From Helochares maculicollis (Eukaryota; Arthropoda; Insecta; Coleoptera; Hydrophilidae), in assembly GCA_033557835.1 (NCBI GenBank), contig JAWQRO010000111.1, positions 1 to 56,505 of the forward strand: 56,505 nt of DNA, written 5' to 3'. Below, piece after piece: positions 34,801 to 45,684 of the stretch; positions within the stretch are counted from its first letter, which is position 1; every line of letters begins with the position of its first letter. The notes under the pieces were generated by a model that was not told the DNA's origin, did not search any database, and was given only the letters and a program-made list of their open reading frames with translations. Both the position numbers and the translations under genes were made by a program.

Positions 34801-37644
34801 GAATCCGGATGGACCGATGGGTCTTATGAGGAAGCTACCGGGTACTAGTTACGTAAATAGAGAGCCACCCAGAAGTAACGTAATTAAGCGAGCCCCAGCA
34901 GGACAGGCAAATAGAGAAACACCAGTGAGTGTACAACCAGCCACGGGTTCCGTGAATAGACAAGCGACTATTGGTCAAATGAATAGGCAAACGTCAATTC
35001 AAGGGCATAAAGAAACGCAAGTGATTAAACGTCCGACGACATCTTATGGAACTAAAGAAACGGGGGTCGATTCTAGGAATAATACTCCAACGGGTCAGGT
35101 GTATAAAGAAACACCTGCGAGTAGGCAACCAACATCTACTGATAATATGGTTGGAGGAACCCCGATAGGCCAAGCACTTACAGAAACGCCTTTGAGTAGA
35201 CATCCCGTGACTTGTTACATCAAGAGAGAAACATCATTGGGTAAGGTTAATAGAGCAACACCATTGAGTAGACAACTATCGTCGGAGAACGCGAGTAAAG
35301 AAGCAACCGTTAGCCGCACAAATGGAACACCGCCAACTTCTCATGTAATTAGAGAACCACCGATGGTCCAGGTGAATAAAGAAATGCCAGTGACCGGGCA
35401 ACCAACGACAAACAACATGGATAAAGAAGTATCATCAAGCTATCAACATAGAAAATCACCAATTTCCCACGTGAAAAGAGAAGTATGTACTGAGGTGAAT
35501 ACCAAAACGCCCGTTTCTAACGTAGTTCAATCATCTACCGATAAACAACCAGCTAGGGAAGGATCTACAAGCCATGAAAATTCAGAAATACCATCAGAAC
35601 ATGCAACTAGAACATCATCGATGGGTTCGGTAGATAGAAAATCGGTATCGAGTGTCCAACCGGGGACACCATTGGATCATGACAATACAAATGTATCAAC
35701 AAGTCAGTTGGAAAGAGAAACACCAATGAGTACACAACCAGCAACGTGTTTGGATAATAAAGAAGCTTCACTAGATTACGTAAATAGAGAGATACCAATG
35801 GGGCATGTACGTAGCCAACCGGCGACAAGTCATCTTAATGACGAAACCTCACCGATCACAACGAATACCCAAATACCAACAGAGCCCATTAATAACCGGG
35901 TAGCTATGAGTGATATGAATCAGGAAGTACCATTAAAACAATTGACCGAAGAAACACCAACTAGCGACATGAATAGAGGACTGACGGTAGTCCACCCGAA
36001 AATACAACTATCGACCACCTTGCATGGCCAAACTCCAACAGGGTCCATAAGTAAAAGTGTAATTATAAATCTGATACCCAGCGAAGTGCCACTTGGCCGA
36101 ATGATTAAAGGAATACCGATCAACATAAAAAGAGAAGAAGTAACGGGCTTCATATATAGCCAAGCACTGATCGGTGGCATGAGCATGCAAACAAAAACGA
36201 GCTACTCAAACAGAGAATCACTCAGGGCTCAAGCGAAAAGAGTACTACTGACAAACAATACTAATAGAGAAGCATCGACCGTCCACTCAGTTGAAGAAGC
36301 AACGGCTTATCTAAGCATAGAACTTCCAACGGCTCATCTAAGCAGAGAAGTTCCAACGGCTTTTGTAAGCGCAGCAGAACCAATGGACACTAACGGTGAC
36401 CAAATAGTCGAAATAAAGAGAACATGTTCAATAGTTGACCTAAACAGGGAAGCAGTTAATGGGGCAGAAGCCACAGCTGAAGATGTGGATAGTAAATCAG
36501 ATACACCAACTAACAACTCCTCTACGGCAAACGCATCAACTTCAAACCTAAGCCTTTACTTTGCTACTTGGTCGGATATCCCCGATCCGATGGAAAACAT
36601 CAACATTCTTGCCGAAACGGCTGCAAGGGCCGAGAGAGTTCCAACCGATACCTCTCAAGCGACGCAAAGTATTGAAACAGGTCATACCCAATCATACGAT
36701 TATAGTGAACCCACTCGTGAAATCAAAATAGAAATAATTAACGACCCAACCGTAGATGTATCGTCCGCTTCTGCATTAGATATGCCTCAGATATACAGAT
36801 GCGAAGACGTAACTGGGAGTGAAACGACATCTCGCATGCCTCATATAGTCAGCACGGGTAAAGGCTCTGCCAACCTCATGAACCCTCGTGGAACGCCCAC
36901 TCTGTTCAAGACAGATTTAAGTTCACCCTCATTGAACGTTCCACTTTCATCTGCACCAACAGTTCTTCCAACTACCGTTGATGTGTCGCCTAATTGGCTG
37001 GGGAAAATGGCACTTGGCCAACTCAAACAAGAAATACGTTCAAATTCTCAAAACTACATGCCAAACGCAAACCAACTAAATATACAAACTACAGTTGGCC
37101 AGCCTTTATCAAACGAATCGACTACCGTTGATGTAATGCCTAATTCGTCAAGCCAAACGTCAACGATACAGATCAAACAAGAAACATCAGCTTATCTAAA
37201 TACCCAAAACTCTGAACATTACATTTCTGTACCAAACACCCCAATGGTCCATCTAGCCCCCGTTGATGCAACACCAGGACAGATTGAAACGGAACAGATC
37301 AAACAAGAAACACCCGCTTATCCAAATATGGACTTTCAAAATTATCTGTCTGGGTTGTTCGCACCTTCCGTACATCAACATGAAACAATGGACACGTCTT
37401 CGTCAAACGAGCAGGTGTGCCCTGCAACTACTGTTGATGTAAAGCCGCAATTAAATATGATGCCGCAGATCAAAGAGGAAATACCTGCTTGTCCGAGTGT
37501 CGAAAGTTCTCAAAATTTCTTTGTTGGGCAACCGCCTCCAACGCCCCAAATCGCCGGTAACACAGCTGCAGCTAACGTAGCGTGTAGTGCGGAAAATAGT
37601 TCGAACCAGCAAGCTATGGATTGGAACCCTGTACATTCTCCTGC
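31893..37644 (+). CDS. Giant repeat-rich exon of the long isoform
   Basis: A 5.75-kb open frame with an in-frame TAG just upstream (31877-31879) and TAA at 37646. I read it as an exon: the acceptor at 31892 matches the phase of the exon at 23793-23820. At 37645 a GTAATC donor in phase 2 joins 38056 in frame, giving 2191 residues overall. The donor is weak. The other donors of this gene also lie in phase 2 with an immediate in-frame stop, which supports the reading. If it is not spliced at the 5' end, translation would start at ATG 31934 (A at -3). Visible content in order: AT-hook-like RGRPPKHK (about 98-105 of the long isoform) and KKRGRKKK (131-138); a YNAP-rich stretch; a S/T/N-rich linker; an array of about 10-residue NTERPTNH repeats passing into looser NRETP-type repeats; then four repeats of about 50-60 residues with TTVDV and IKQE motifs. 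The likely role is chromatin-bound scaffold or regulator, by inference. I know no homologue. Confidence 0.75.
32388..32715 (+). repeat. Coding YNAP/YNxP repeat region
   Basis: The encoded segment repeats Y-N-[AT]-P about every 8-12 residues, for example AMYNAP, SLYNAP, MYNPLNVYNPSMMYNAP and TMYNRP. It is a tyrosine- and proline-rich low-complexity stretch within the giant exon. Confidence 0.8.
33893..34590 (+). repeat. Coding ~30-bp minisatellite (NTERPTNH repeats)
   Basis: About two dozen copies of a 10-residue unit close to MNTERPTNHM, with some 8-11-residue variants. Three almost identical 30-bp copies (ACTGAAAGGCTGACAAATCC) sit at about 34430-34513, a sign of recent expansion. The frame is open throughout, so copy-number change in whole units would be tolerated. 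Confidence 0.9.
36960..37520 (+). repeat. Four coding TTVDV / IKQE repeats
   Basis: The block TTVDV (or PVDAT) followed 15-20 residues later by LKQE, IKQE, IKQE or IKEE occurs four times, at about 36970, 37120, 37258 and 37425. Each KxE core fits the sumoylation consensus. The downstream part of each unit has Y-P/L-N and Q-N-[YF] residues. Confidence 0.8.
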
Positions 37645-37648
37645 GTAA

Positions 37649-38055
37649 TCAAATTTTATTTAACGCCAACTCTCACTATGCTTCTCAACTAACGCTTTTT
37701 TTAACAAACAATTTTACTAGCGACTAATCATTTACTTGCATGACTTACTAATTTTCTTTTTTTCTTATGATGTTCTATAGTTATCCGTCTTACGGGAAGG
37801 ATGAATGGTGAGTTTTAGTTTGACGTTGAAGCATTGCATTTTATGGAATCAATTTTTGTTTATGTTACGTTAGTGTTTTGTACTAGTATCTCATGTTTTG
37901 TCCTTTGTGTACTGTTGTAGCGTTCGTTTGTTTGAGTGAGTTTCTTTCCATTCTGGTCTTTTACATGTTTCAGTTTGTTTCGTTTTAACCTGACGCCTGA
38001 AGGGTTTGACAGGTTTCCACTTGGCAAGTTTCTAATGTTTCGCTTTGATTTGCAG
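37649..38055 (+). other. Intron between giant exon and shared exon B
   Basis: A 411-base intron (37645-38055) ending in TTTGATTTGCAG. There is no AATAAA soon after the TAA at 37646, which argues against the giant exon being the end of a separate single-exon gene. Confidence 0.5.
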
Positions 38056-38286
38056 GGGTCCAAGTGCGTATTCCGCTGGGCAAAATACCGGACAGAGTAA
38101 CTACATGATGATGGACTCGACCTTGGGGCAAAGTGGATACAGACAAGCAGCTCCCAACGTGCAGAAATATCCTCCACCTCCTCTGATACCTGTGAGGCAC
38201 ATCAATGGCGGCCTTAGATACGATACGTCGCCTCAGAATCACTACGGATCGCCTACGGACGTAGTTGATTTGAGCTCCGTTATAGG
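38056..38286 (+). CDS. Large gene, shared exon B
   Basis: 231 bases, bounded by TTTGATTTGCAG and GTAACT, entered and left in phase 2, so it can be included or skipped without changing frame. The donors at 6981 (AC|) and 37644 (GC|) both join it in frame. It encodes TGPSAYSAGQNTG and continues through a proline run (KYPPPPLIPVRH) to DVVDLSSVIG. It looks like a disordered linker between the N-terminal parts and the C-terminal module. Unspliced reading hits TAA at 38288. Confidence 0.85.
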
Positions 38287-39322
38287 GTAACTGTCGTTTG
38301 TTTTCAAAGCGGCTGATTTATTTAATTCATTCACTAAGCAGAGCGTTTCCCCAACTGGTTCGCATTCAACCCGCTAAGTTTAAATTTACCGCCGAAGGAC
38401 GCATTTCGAATTTACCGCCCTCGCCTCCGATGGTTGCATAACCTCAATTTCGGGATTGTTTACCTCGTAAAAAGTAAAACCAAAAAATATTTTGACTAGC
38501 TCATCAGGTGAAAACACGGCAATCATGCAGTTTAGGCCTCTTTTGTACATATTAAAATCCTAATCGACACTATAAATACGACACAAAAACCAACATTTGT
38601 TCCAAAGAGAGCTAATCTGTCAAAATTGGAACTGTCTGCGGCCTTCTTGATTTTATTCATGACACATCCAGGAGTGAGCAAAGTTCTTTAGCATGAAATT
38701 ATCGTTTCAAAATCAATTTCAACTGCCCAATTTGGCAACAATGCGTTAAAAGTTACGTAAGAAATTACATAATACACAGAATTATTCTCTTATGGAGGCC
38801 TAAAATGTAGGCTTGCCAGAAACTCGATTATTCTAATGCCCTTTTGTACACCCTTTACACGAATTGTACCCAAACAGAAACTGTCGAGAGCCACAACTTT
38901 GGAGGTAATAAATTGGATGTCCATGACTGAACGACACGATGCTTTCACAATACTAAATGCACATTTTGCACCTAATTAACTTAAATACTTTGATGAAAAA
39001 GTAACCATGTCGACTCTACTACGGACAGGATTTAAATGTAGAAGCCGATTTTCCTCATAAATGACTTGATTTGCTCACTTAAATTATTGTTTCGGACATA
39101 ATTAATCGTCTCTAAAATTGATTGTTCATTTTTCAGTCCAACACCGATATTTCGTATCACTGCTGAGATCTCTTGTTCGTATGTGGGTTTTCGAAATGTT
39201 TTGTTCTCATTTTGAGAGTCGCTCCCTCTGTAGAAGTAACCACTCGATAAATCCGTTCATGTTGATATTTTGTTGAACTGTCAGATTACAACTATAATTA
39301 TACGTAATTAATTACAGGTAAG
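38287..39322 (+). other. Intron
   Basis: No gene or repeat recognised between exon B and the cassette exon. Confidence 0.5.
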
Positions 39323-39400
39323 AAGTAACGAAGGCGCCGCCAGCAGCTCATCGCCCGAGCCATCTGTTGGTGGTTTTTTCTACCCAGACGTGTGTCTGAG
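39323..39400 (+). CDS. Large gene, candidate 78-nt cassette exon or alternative 3' exon
   Basis: The segment is clearly richer in G+C than the intron around it. Entered in phase 2 after AG at 39321-39322, it reads G-SNEGAASSSSPEPSVGG, then FFYPDVCLR. It leaves at GAG|GTAGCG (donor at 39401) also in phase 2, so it inserts 26 residues before RANNSAHQ with no frame change. An earlier AG at 39316-39317 would bring an immediate in-frame TAA, so the five-base choice of acceptor matters. If the donor is not used, TAG at 39402 ends the protein, and an AATAAA at 39652-39657 could end the transcript. Supported by composition and phase only. Confidence 0.55.
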
Positions 39401-39651
39401 GTAGCGCACTCGTTTGGAGCTAGCTTAATTTAAAAAGCGGAGTATTTGAAGCATTTTTCATGTATATTAATTTGTGGATACGAACATGATGCCAAATTGT
39501 GTATTATTCATTCCAGTAAATATATATAATATTTAAAATTTTGTTTTGCGGAATTACTTCATGAAAACTTACTTTCTAGCCCTCATTGTATTACATGCTT
39601 TGGTTGATCTATGTGATTGTGGTGGCAATCGTCGATGAAAATTGTTTCTGA

Positions 39652-39657
39652 AATAAA
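39652..39657 (+). terminator. Candidate alternative poly(A) signal
   Basis: AATAAA lies 250 bases after the in-frame TAG that follows the 39323 exon. It would serve a transcript ending in that exon. Confidence 0.3.
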
Positions 39658-40568
39658 CAAATCCTGTTCTAGCGAAGGAAATACGTACAATCAGGCGAAA
39701 AATTTTACTCTCTTGATTTTAACTGCCTCATTTTGGTCAATTTTTCGATGAACGATTTCCTTAAGCCAAAGAAATACGTTGATTTCACGTCAAACTTAAA
39801 AATAGTATGTAGGTTTGTAGCGATTGGGTATATTCACTAAGCGTAGGAAGCTGCCCGTACTAAGAGAGGTTTTTGCGGCGAACTCCCCTAAAGTGTTCCA
39901 GTCTGGATTTCCGGTACTACTCTTCGATTAGTTATCAGTGTCAAATGGACAGTTTCTTGCCGGCGAAATTTAAATGAACAAGAAGGAACGAGTATCTCAT
40001 GAAAAATTATAATCTACAGTAAATTCGATTTCGAGAAAATTGAAGATCCGAAGAGGAAGGAAGCAAAATACGAAGAACCGACGAGATTAAGAATTATATG
40101 TAGAAACATGCCTCAAGTAAAATTTAGGCCCTTAATAAAACTAAATAGATTAAAAGCGTGAGTTATGAATAAGTGTGATACACAAATAAAAGGTTTGTTT
40201 GTTTCAATTAAAACAGAAAATATCTTTTTAACCAAGAAATTGTTTGAATGTGAAATCTACTCTGCAGTCAGTCTGTACGGACGTGGCAAATATTTTTTAT
40301 TCAAGCAAAATACATAACAATCCATTATTTTCCAATATTATTTAAAACGGCTGCCTTTGATAACACAATTTAATTGATTCACAAAACACGAGAACGATTT
40401 CGTAATCGATAACAATATCGATGCGGGTTTTGATTGGCCAAGTATAAAAATTTAAATGTTGAATGCTGGAATATGTGAATGAAGAGTGGAAACGACTGCA
40501 AATTAACAAATAAATAATTTTTCAATCAGACTTTCTTGATATTTAACTGTGGGTGTGTGTTATTTTAG
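39658..40568 (+). other. Intron
   Basis: AT-rich intron ending in TGTTATTTTAG at 40568. No other feature recognised. Confidence 0.5.
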
Positions 40569-40967
40569 AGCCAATAATTCGGCCCACCAAATGATAAACC
40601 AACAACCTGCACATCAACAACTTCCCACACACCAACAATCGGCCATGCAGCAGCCACCTCGGACTCCCTCGGCGAATCACGAGGATAGGAACAACATGTC
40701 GAACGGCCGCCAAATGTCGATGAGCAACGCTAGGAAATTAGTTCCTATACCCGATACGCCTACCGGTGGGTCGCACATTCCATATAAGATGCAGAAAATG
40801 CTCGTCGAAGGCAAAATGGTTATGTGCATTAACATGAAACCATTCGTCTACACGGATATGCTGATCACGTTACCTGATTTAACAGCGACTTTCTTCAACA
40901 ATGTGCCAACCACAAGTTGTCAACACGTCTTGACTGTACTAGGAATAGAATTATATAAAGGCAACAC
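40569..40967 (+). CDS. Large gene, shared exon C (third HIPY module)
   Basis: 399 bases, phase 2 in and out, bounded by TATTTTAG and GTAAGT. The first half is a Q/P/H-rich linker (QQPAHQQLPTHQQS). The second half begins a folded segment with SHIPYKMQK (IPY at residues 584-586 of the 701-residue form), MVMCINMKPF and VLTVLGIELYKGN. It resembles the HIPY and VVPY segments of the first exon, so the protein probably holds three copies of one domain. The gene's products share this exon with the terminal one. Confidence 0.85.
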
Positions 40968-42077
40968 GTAAGTATATTTCCAATAATTAGTTATATTTTT
41001 GCTTAACCTACTCTTGATTTTCACAAACAAGTCTCTTGTTGACATAAACATAACCTCAAATGCAACACTTGCATTTTGTAGTTGGAATTTGACAGTTGAC
41101 GTTTCTAAAAATATATCCTCGAAGCACATTATTAAGCATTTTCTTAAAAACTGTTTTATTTATATTCCCTTTCATTTAAATGGGAGTCACAAAAGTAAGT
41201 CTGTGGTGACAGAGAACCAACTTTTTAATTTACCACTTTAAATTGTTGGCAACTCTGCACCTGGTTACTAGATCCAAGTATGCAAGCATTACAATGAAGT
41301 AGCCTTTCAGTGACAACCTTCATTGGTTACCAACAACTTTTAATCCCCATGTAAATCTCCACAAAAAATTTATAGGGACTTTACATTTTACAAGGCAATT
41401 TAAAGTACAACAAGAAAATCATCGTATGAAACTTGAATTGCTGCGGTATTTCTGCAGATAGACAAATTTAAGCAGAAATGCCTATGAAATCTCTACACCA
41501 AAAGTAATTTTCATTGCGCCTGTACATTATATATTTATCACAATAATTACCATTGATAAGTTTTCACCCGATAAGACATTACATTGTACTGAATAAGTGA
41601 CTCGATTTAAGAACGATTTGCTTTGAGACTGTCGAATAGAGGCAATGCAATAGTACGAGTTTGATAAAGCATTTATTTAGATTCAATAATTAATATGGGA
41701 AAAACAAAACTGTTATTCAATAAAGAGAGAAATTACACGCATTTGGTGTTGTTTTCTTAATGATCTTTCTTTCGAGGTTGAAATAGCAAAAGCTGGCGTT
41801 TTAATCACTCATTTTCCACTTCGTCATTTAAAAATAATTCTATTTAATTTTTCTAGAAATCATCCTGGATTCGGTTCACCGAAATTTCAGTATGATTTAA
41901 CAAATATGAACCAAGTTGACCATAAAATACTCTATTTTTAACGTACTTTCAAACAGTTCCTATTTCCTCAATCTACTTAGTTCGCTTAGCATAGCACATT
42001 TCACTTAACCTGATTGGGCGTATTTATTTGTTAGCAATCCAACATGAAATTTAAACATTTGACGCGCCTATATTCAA
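40968..42077 (+). other. Intron sequence before mariner insertion
   Basis: AT-rich. The 80-codon open frame near 41000 is not recognisable. Confidence 0.4.
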
Positions 42078-43404
42078 CAGGCTGTTCAATAAGTTTAGCG
42101 GTTCGATAAGAAAAACACAATTTTATGGTTTGAAATACACTTCATTGTTCAGTATAGTCTCCCTGCACATCAACACAATTCCGTTCTAAGGAGATTCTAG
42201 TCTATGAACTCAATCCCTGAAGTGAGAATCTAGATGGGCTGTAAAATATGCTTCCACATCTGTTATGACCTCATTATTTAATGAAAAACGCATTCCGTGC
42301 TAAACATTTTTAGGTCTGGAAGTCGCTAGGGGCCAAATCTGGTGAATACGGTGGATACTCCAACAATTCGAACTTTAATTCCTGCATTTTAGCCATTGGC
42401 GAAATGCTCTACTCACACGGTGCAGTGTCCTGATGAAAAAGAATTTTTTTCAAACCCAAACCGGGTTTTTGTTTCCCCAATTTTTTTCCTTCAGCTGGTC
42501 TAAAAGGTTATAGTTTTATTCAGAATTTATTGTTTTACCAGTGCACAACTAATCCACAAACGAAATTCTTTTCGCGTCCCGAAAAACTGATGCTTACACA
42601 TTTTTAACCCATTTCTGTGCACAAATTCGTTTCGGAGCCGAAGAATCAGGTTCACACCACTCTTTAGCCTCTTGCTCTGATTCATAATCATGATGAGACA
42701 ACCCAAGATTCATCTATAGTGATGAATCGATGCACAAAATCCACTTTATCCTTTCGAAAACGCTCTAAATGTTGCTGAGAAAGTCCCATTTGAATGTGTT
42801 TTTCTTCCAATGTTGGCGAATGTGGCCCCTACTGTGCACACAGCTTTCGGAAACCCAATACTTAGCGCTTACACTATCCAATGAGATGTCTACTGTAAGG
42901 CTTCTACTAAAAATATTTCAGTCACTTGATGATTTTCCAATATGATCCTGTATGTTTTCCACGATTTTTGGTTTTGTTACTGTTAGTGGACGTCCTTGAC
43001 GTGGATCTCCTTCAAAGCTTGTATGACCACGTTTAAATTCAGCAATTCTACGGTACTAATTGAAGGCAAAGAATCCTTACACACTTTCAACATTTGTTCT
43101 TAATTTCTTTTGCGTTTAAATCTTCCAAAAATAAATATTCAATCTCAGCATCATTCTGAATTTTTCCATAGTAAAAAAACAATCCAGTATTTTTTCCATA
43201 GTAAAAACACAATCCAGTATTTTTATCCATTGTAAAAAATACTGTGACAAGTCGATACTAAATGTGTTGGAAACCAAGAATGAGTTGACACATTGAAATG
43301 AAACTTCGGATTAGTTCATATGAAGAGTGTACCAGCATAACAAAAAACTAGGCTGGTAGCAATGCCCTTTCTTATCGGCCTACAAGGCTTATTGAACAGC
43401 CTGG
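42078..43404 (-). mobile_element. Mariner element with both terminal inverted repeats
   Basis: The left end CAGGCTGTTCAATAAG is mirrored at the right end by CTTATTGAACAGCCTG, 1.33 kb away, the normal size for a mariner. The minus strand encodes a decayed transposase: EFKRGHTSFEGDPRQGRP (near 43050-42995), then much later EYPPYSPDLAPSDF (near 42365-42325), with stops and shifts between. A 31-base imperfect tandem duplication lies near its N-terminus (43165-43226). It is inactive and sits in the last intron of the large gene. A clear TA target duplication is not seen directly at the ends. Confidence 0.9.
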
Positions 43405-43734
43405 TATACCATAATCTCTCCATTTGTTGAAGCAATGTTATCGAGACATTTCTATTAGAGTAATTTAAAAAACACTTTGTTGACACTTTTACTAGCAGAA
43501 TGTTTCTGGATGTAAGAAGTTTAGGTTGACGCTCTCAATAACAGATTATTTCTGGAAGTTAAAAGCTTAGGTTGACACTCTTAACTGAAGAGCGAAGCTC
43601 GAATAGGCTGCGCCGAAGGTGCAGCGTACACGTTTTACAGGTGATAGAAGATAACTTCGTTTTCGTGAATGATTTTGCTCTTATGTTGAGATAAGATTTT
43701 AGTTTATCACTCAAGGGACAAACAAAATCAGATT
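43405..43734. other. Spacer within the last intron
   Basis: Contains a short imperfect duplication (GCAGAATGTTTCTGGA / ACAGATTATTTCTGGA with AAGTTTAGGTTGAC-like tails, at 43495-43580). No gene. Confidence 0.4.
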
Positions 43735-44180
43735 GAGGAAAACAATATATTTATGACAGTAAAATCAACATAAAACTACTTGTTATAGTTAATTTTACAA
43801 TGTTTAGCATTGTTTTTATTCCATAGCCTACTTGACATGAAATTTTGAAAACTCCAAAAAAAAACACTCTCAGTGCTCTGGCCATGTTTCAATTTTGTAT
43901 CCACTATTTTTCATAGAATTTGATGTGCACAAAATTTCAACTTCATAACACTAGTTCAATGACTAGTTTAATTGCAAACATTTCAGAACTATGTAGGTAA
44001 ACAGGTGCTTCTGGTAATCCTACATGGCTCAAAAGTTGACACCGATCTAAGATTTTGCGATAAATATACCAAATTTAATCGTTCTACCTCGAACAGTCTG
44101 TTTATACAGACAGACAACATGCCAACAATGATCGGAATAGATTCAGGAGATCCAAACTTCGTACCTTTGCATTATTATCC
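43735..44180 (+). repeat. Diverged family A repeat
   Basis: Order of blocks as in family A: ATTTATGACAGTAAA, TACTTGTTATAG, GTTTAGCAT, ATTCCATAGCCTACTTGA, then GTAGGTAAACAGGTGCTTCTGG and GACAACATGCCAAC near 44115. Older than the copy at 1862-3845. Confidence 0.65.
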
Positions 44181-44344
44181 AGATGACTTGACCACTGAGT
44201 GTTTGGCTCTACCAGCACCTGACATGTTATTCTTATATTATGAATTGATGTTTTAATATGTATTATTTTTGTGCATTTAGCCACAGTAATCGAGCTGAAA
44301 CTATTCATAAACACATCTTTTCTGAAAGTCAATACTTCAGTCAA

Positions 44345-44725
44345 AATATTGCTTATGCTGCCCCATGAGATGCCTACTGGAAGGCTTCTACTAAATCTCT
44401 TTCAATCGCTCGACGTTTCTCCAATATGATATCCTGTATTTTGTCTACGATTTCTGGTGTTGCTGCTGTTTTTGGACGTCCTTGATGTGGATCGTTTTCA
44501 AGGCTTGTAAGACCACATTTAAATTCAGCAACCCATTGTTCTATTGTACTAACTGAAGGCGAAGAGTCCTTACACACTTTCAACATTTGTTGTAGAATTC
44601 CTTTGTTTTGAAATCTGTGACGCATTTGTCCTAAATGGCTTGTAGACAAAAAATGGACAGATTTACAGCCTAACAAAAAAGCATGTAGGCTTGTAGCAAT
44701 GCCCTTTCTTATAGACTCGACAACT
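44345..44725 (-). pseudogene. Mariner transposase N-terminal fragment
   Basis: A minus-strand frame gives NKGILQQMLKVCKDSSPS, STIEQWVAEFKCGLTSLEND and PHQGRPKTAATPEIVDKIQD, the helix-turn-helix part of a mariner transposase related to the element at 42078-43404. The catalytic part is missing. Its 5' side stops at the terminus of the family A copy that starts at 44729. Confidence 0.8.
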
Positions 44726-44728
44726 GTA

Positions 44729-45125
44729 TGAAAAATCTGGAGTGTCTCCACTCAACATTCCCGTATAAAAATATGTACAACACAAAAGTGCCTACCATTA
44801 ATAATAATAAAACTACATGAGTTTCAAAACTAAAAGCAAAAGTTATAATACTCATAATTTACATATACTTCAATGTCTAGTTTCAATACATTAATATATT
44901 CATAAGGAATATTCAATTCATTTTCAGTACATATATATCATCAGAATATTTTTAATATTCCTTTATGTATCGTACAAAACTTTGTGTGTAAAAAATATAT
45001 ACAATATTCACTAGTCTGCAACATGGAACACTTGTAAAAACCCATTGCGAAGGCCTAAATTTTAAAATGTGAATTCATAACTAAAAAATGAAATTTATTT
45101 CAGTAAAGTCCCACTCCCGGTTTTG
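44729..45125 (+). repeat. Family A element, 5' part
   Basis: Starts AAAAATCTGGAGTGTCTCC, continues through the leader shared with 1862-2220 and stops at TCCCACTCCCGGTTTTGAAG, so only the leader and the first core are left. Confidence 0.8.
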
Positions 45126-45684
45126 AAGCAGCAAAAGCCCGCTTCAGAGCAGTCTATTCGAACTTCATTGCGTCTTGACAGCAAATGTTTGAGCTTCAGA
45201 ACCAATCGTGACGCTTATAACTGTTCCACTACAATTTTTTTACTAATTTCAGAGTAAACAAGGTTCATCAAAACACTAGAAATATTATAATGAAAAAATG
45301 TCGAACAAATACTCTACAACAACCAGTTTAGTCGGTGCAACAGCTATAAATTTGAAAACAGTCTGAATTTCGCAAAATCCTAAAATTCAAAAATATGTAA
45401 AAAAAAGAATTTTCTTAGAAGTTTTAGACCAGAGTACTCCATTAAGAGAGATAAAACCTAAACAATCTCTTTAATTTTCAATCGTTTTCCCCTAAGCTCA
45501 TGATTTAACGATGAGATGACATCTTTTGTTGTGATTTACGAGGTGAATAAAAGTTGTTTGAGCAGTTGGTGAACAATACCGTTTTGGCACGACTTAATTC
45601 ACGCACACACCGAGCCAATTTTAAACAAAATCCCAGTGCTCGTATTTAAACGATATATTTAATAAAGTGTGTTTTTGATTTCAG
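45126..45684 (+). other. End of last intron
   Basis: No gene recognised. Ends in a good acceptor, GTTTTTGATTTCAG, at 45684. Confidence 0.5.

Noticed and set aside
31837..37636. Many open frames antisense to the giant exon, some over 150 codons
   Set aside because: They are shadows created by the repetitive codon pattern of the plus-strand repeats (for example the SFGIH/SLVFR-type antisense repeats) and carry no recognisable domain.
31897..37644. Direct splicing of the first coding exon (6981) to the giant exon
   Set aside because: The phase would require the AG at 31895-31896, but another AG four bases upstream (31891-31892) would normally be taken and gives the wrong phase for that donor. 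The upstream AG fits the 23820 donor instead.
31934..37648. Giant frame as a separate single-exon gene nested in the intron
   Set aside because: Not excluded, but less favoured: no poly(A) signal follows closely, the stop is created exactly at a GTAA donor in the phase used by the other donors, and a matching first exon with a promoter exists upstream.
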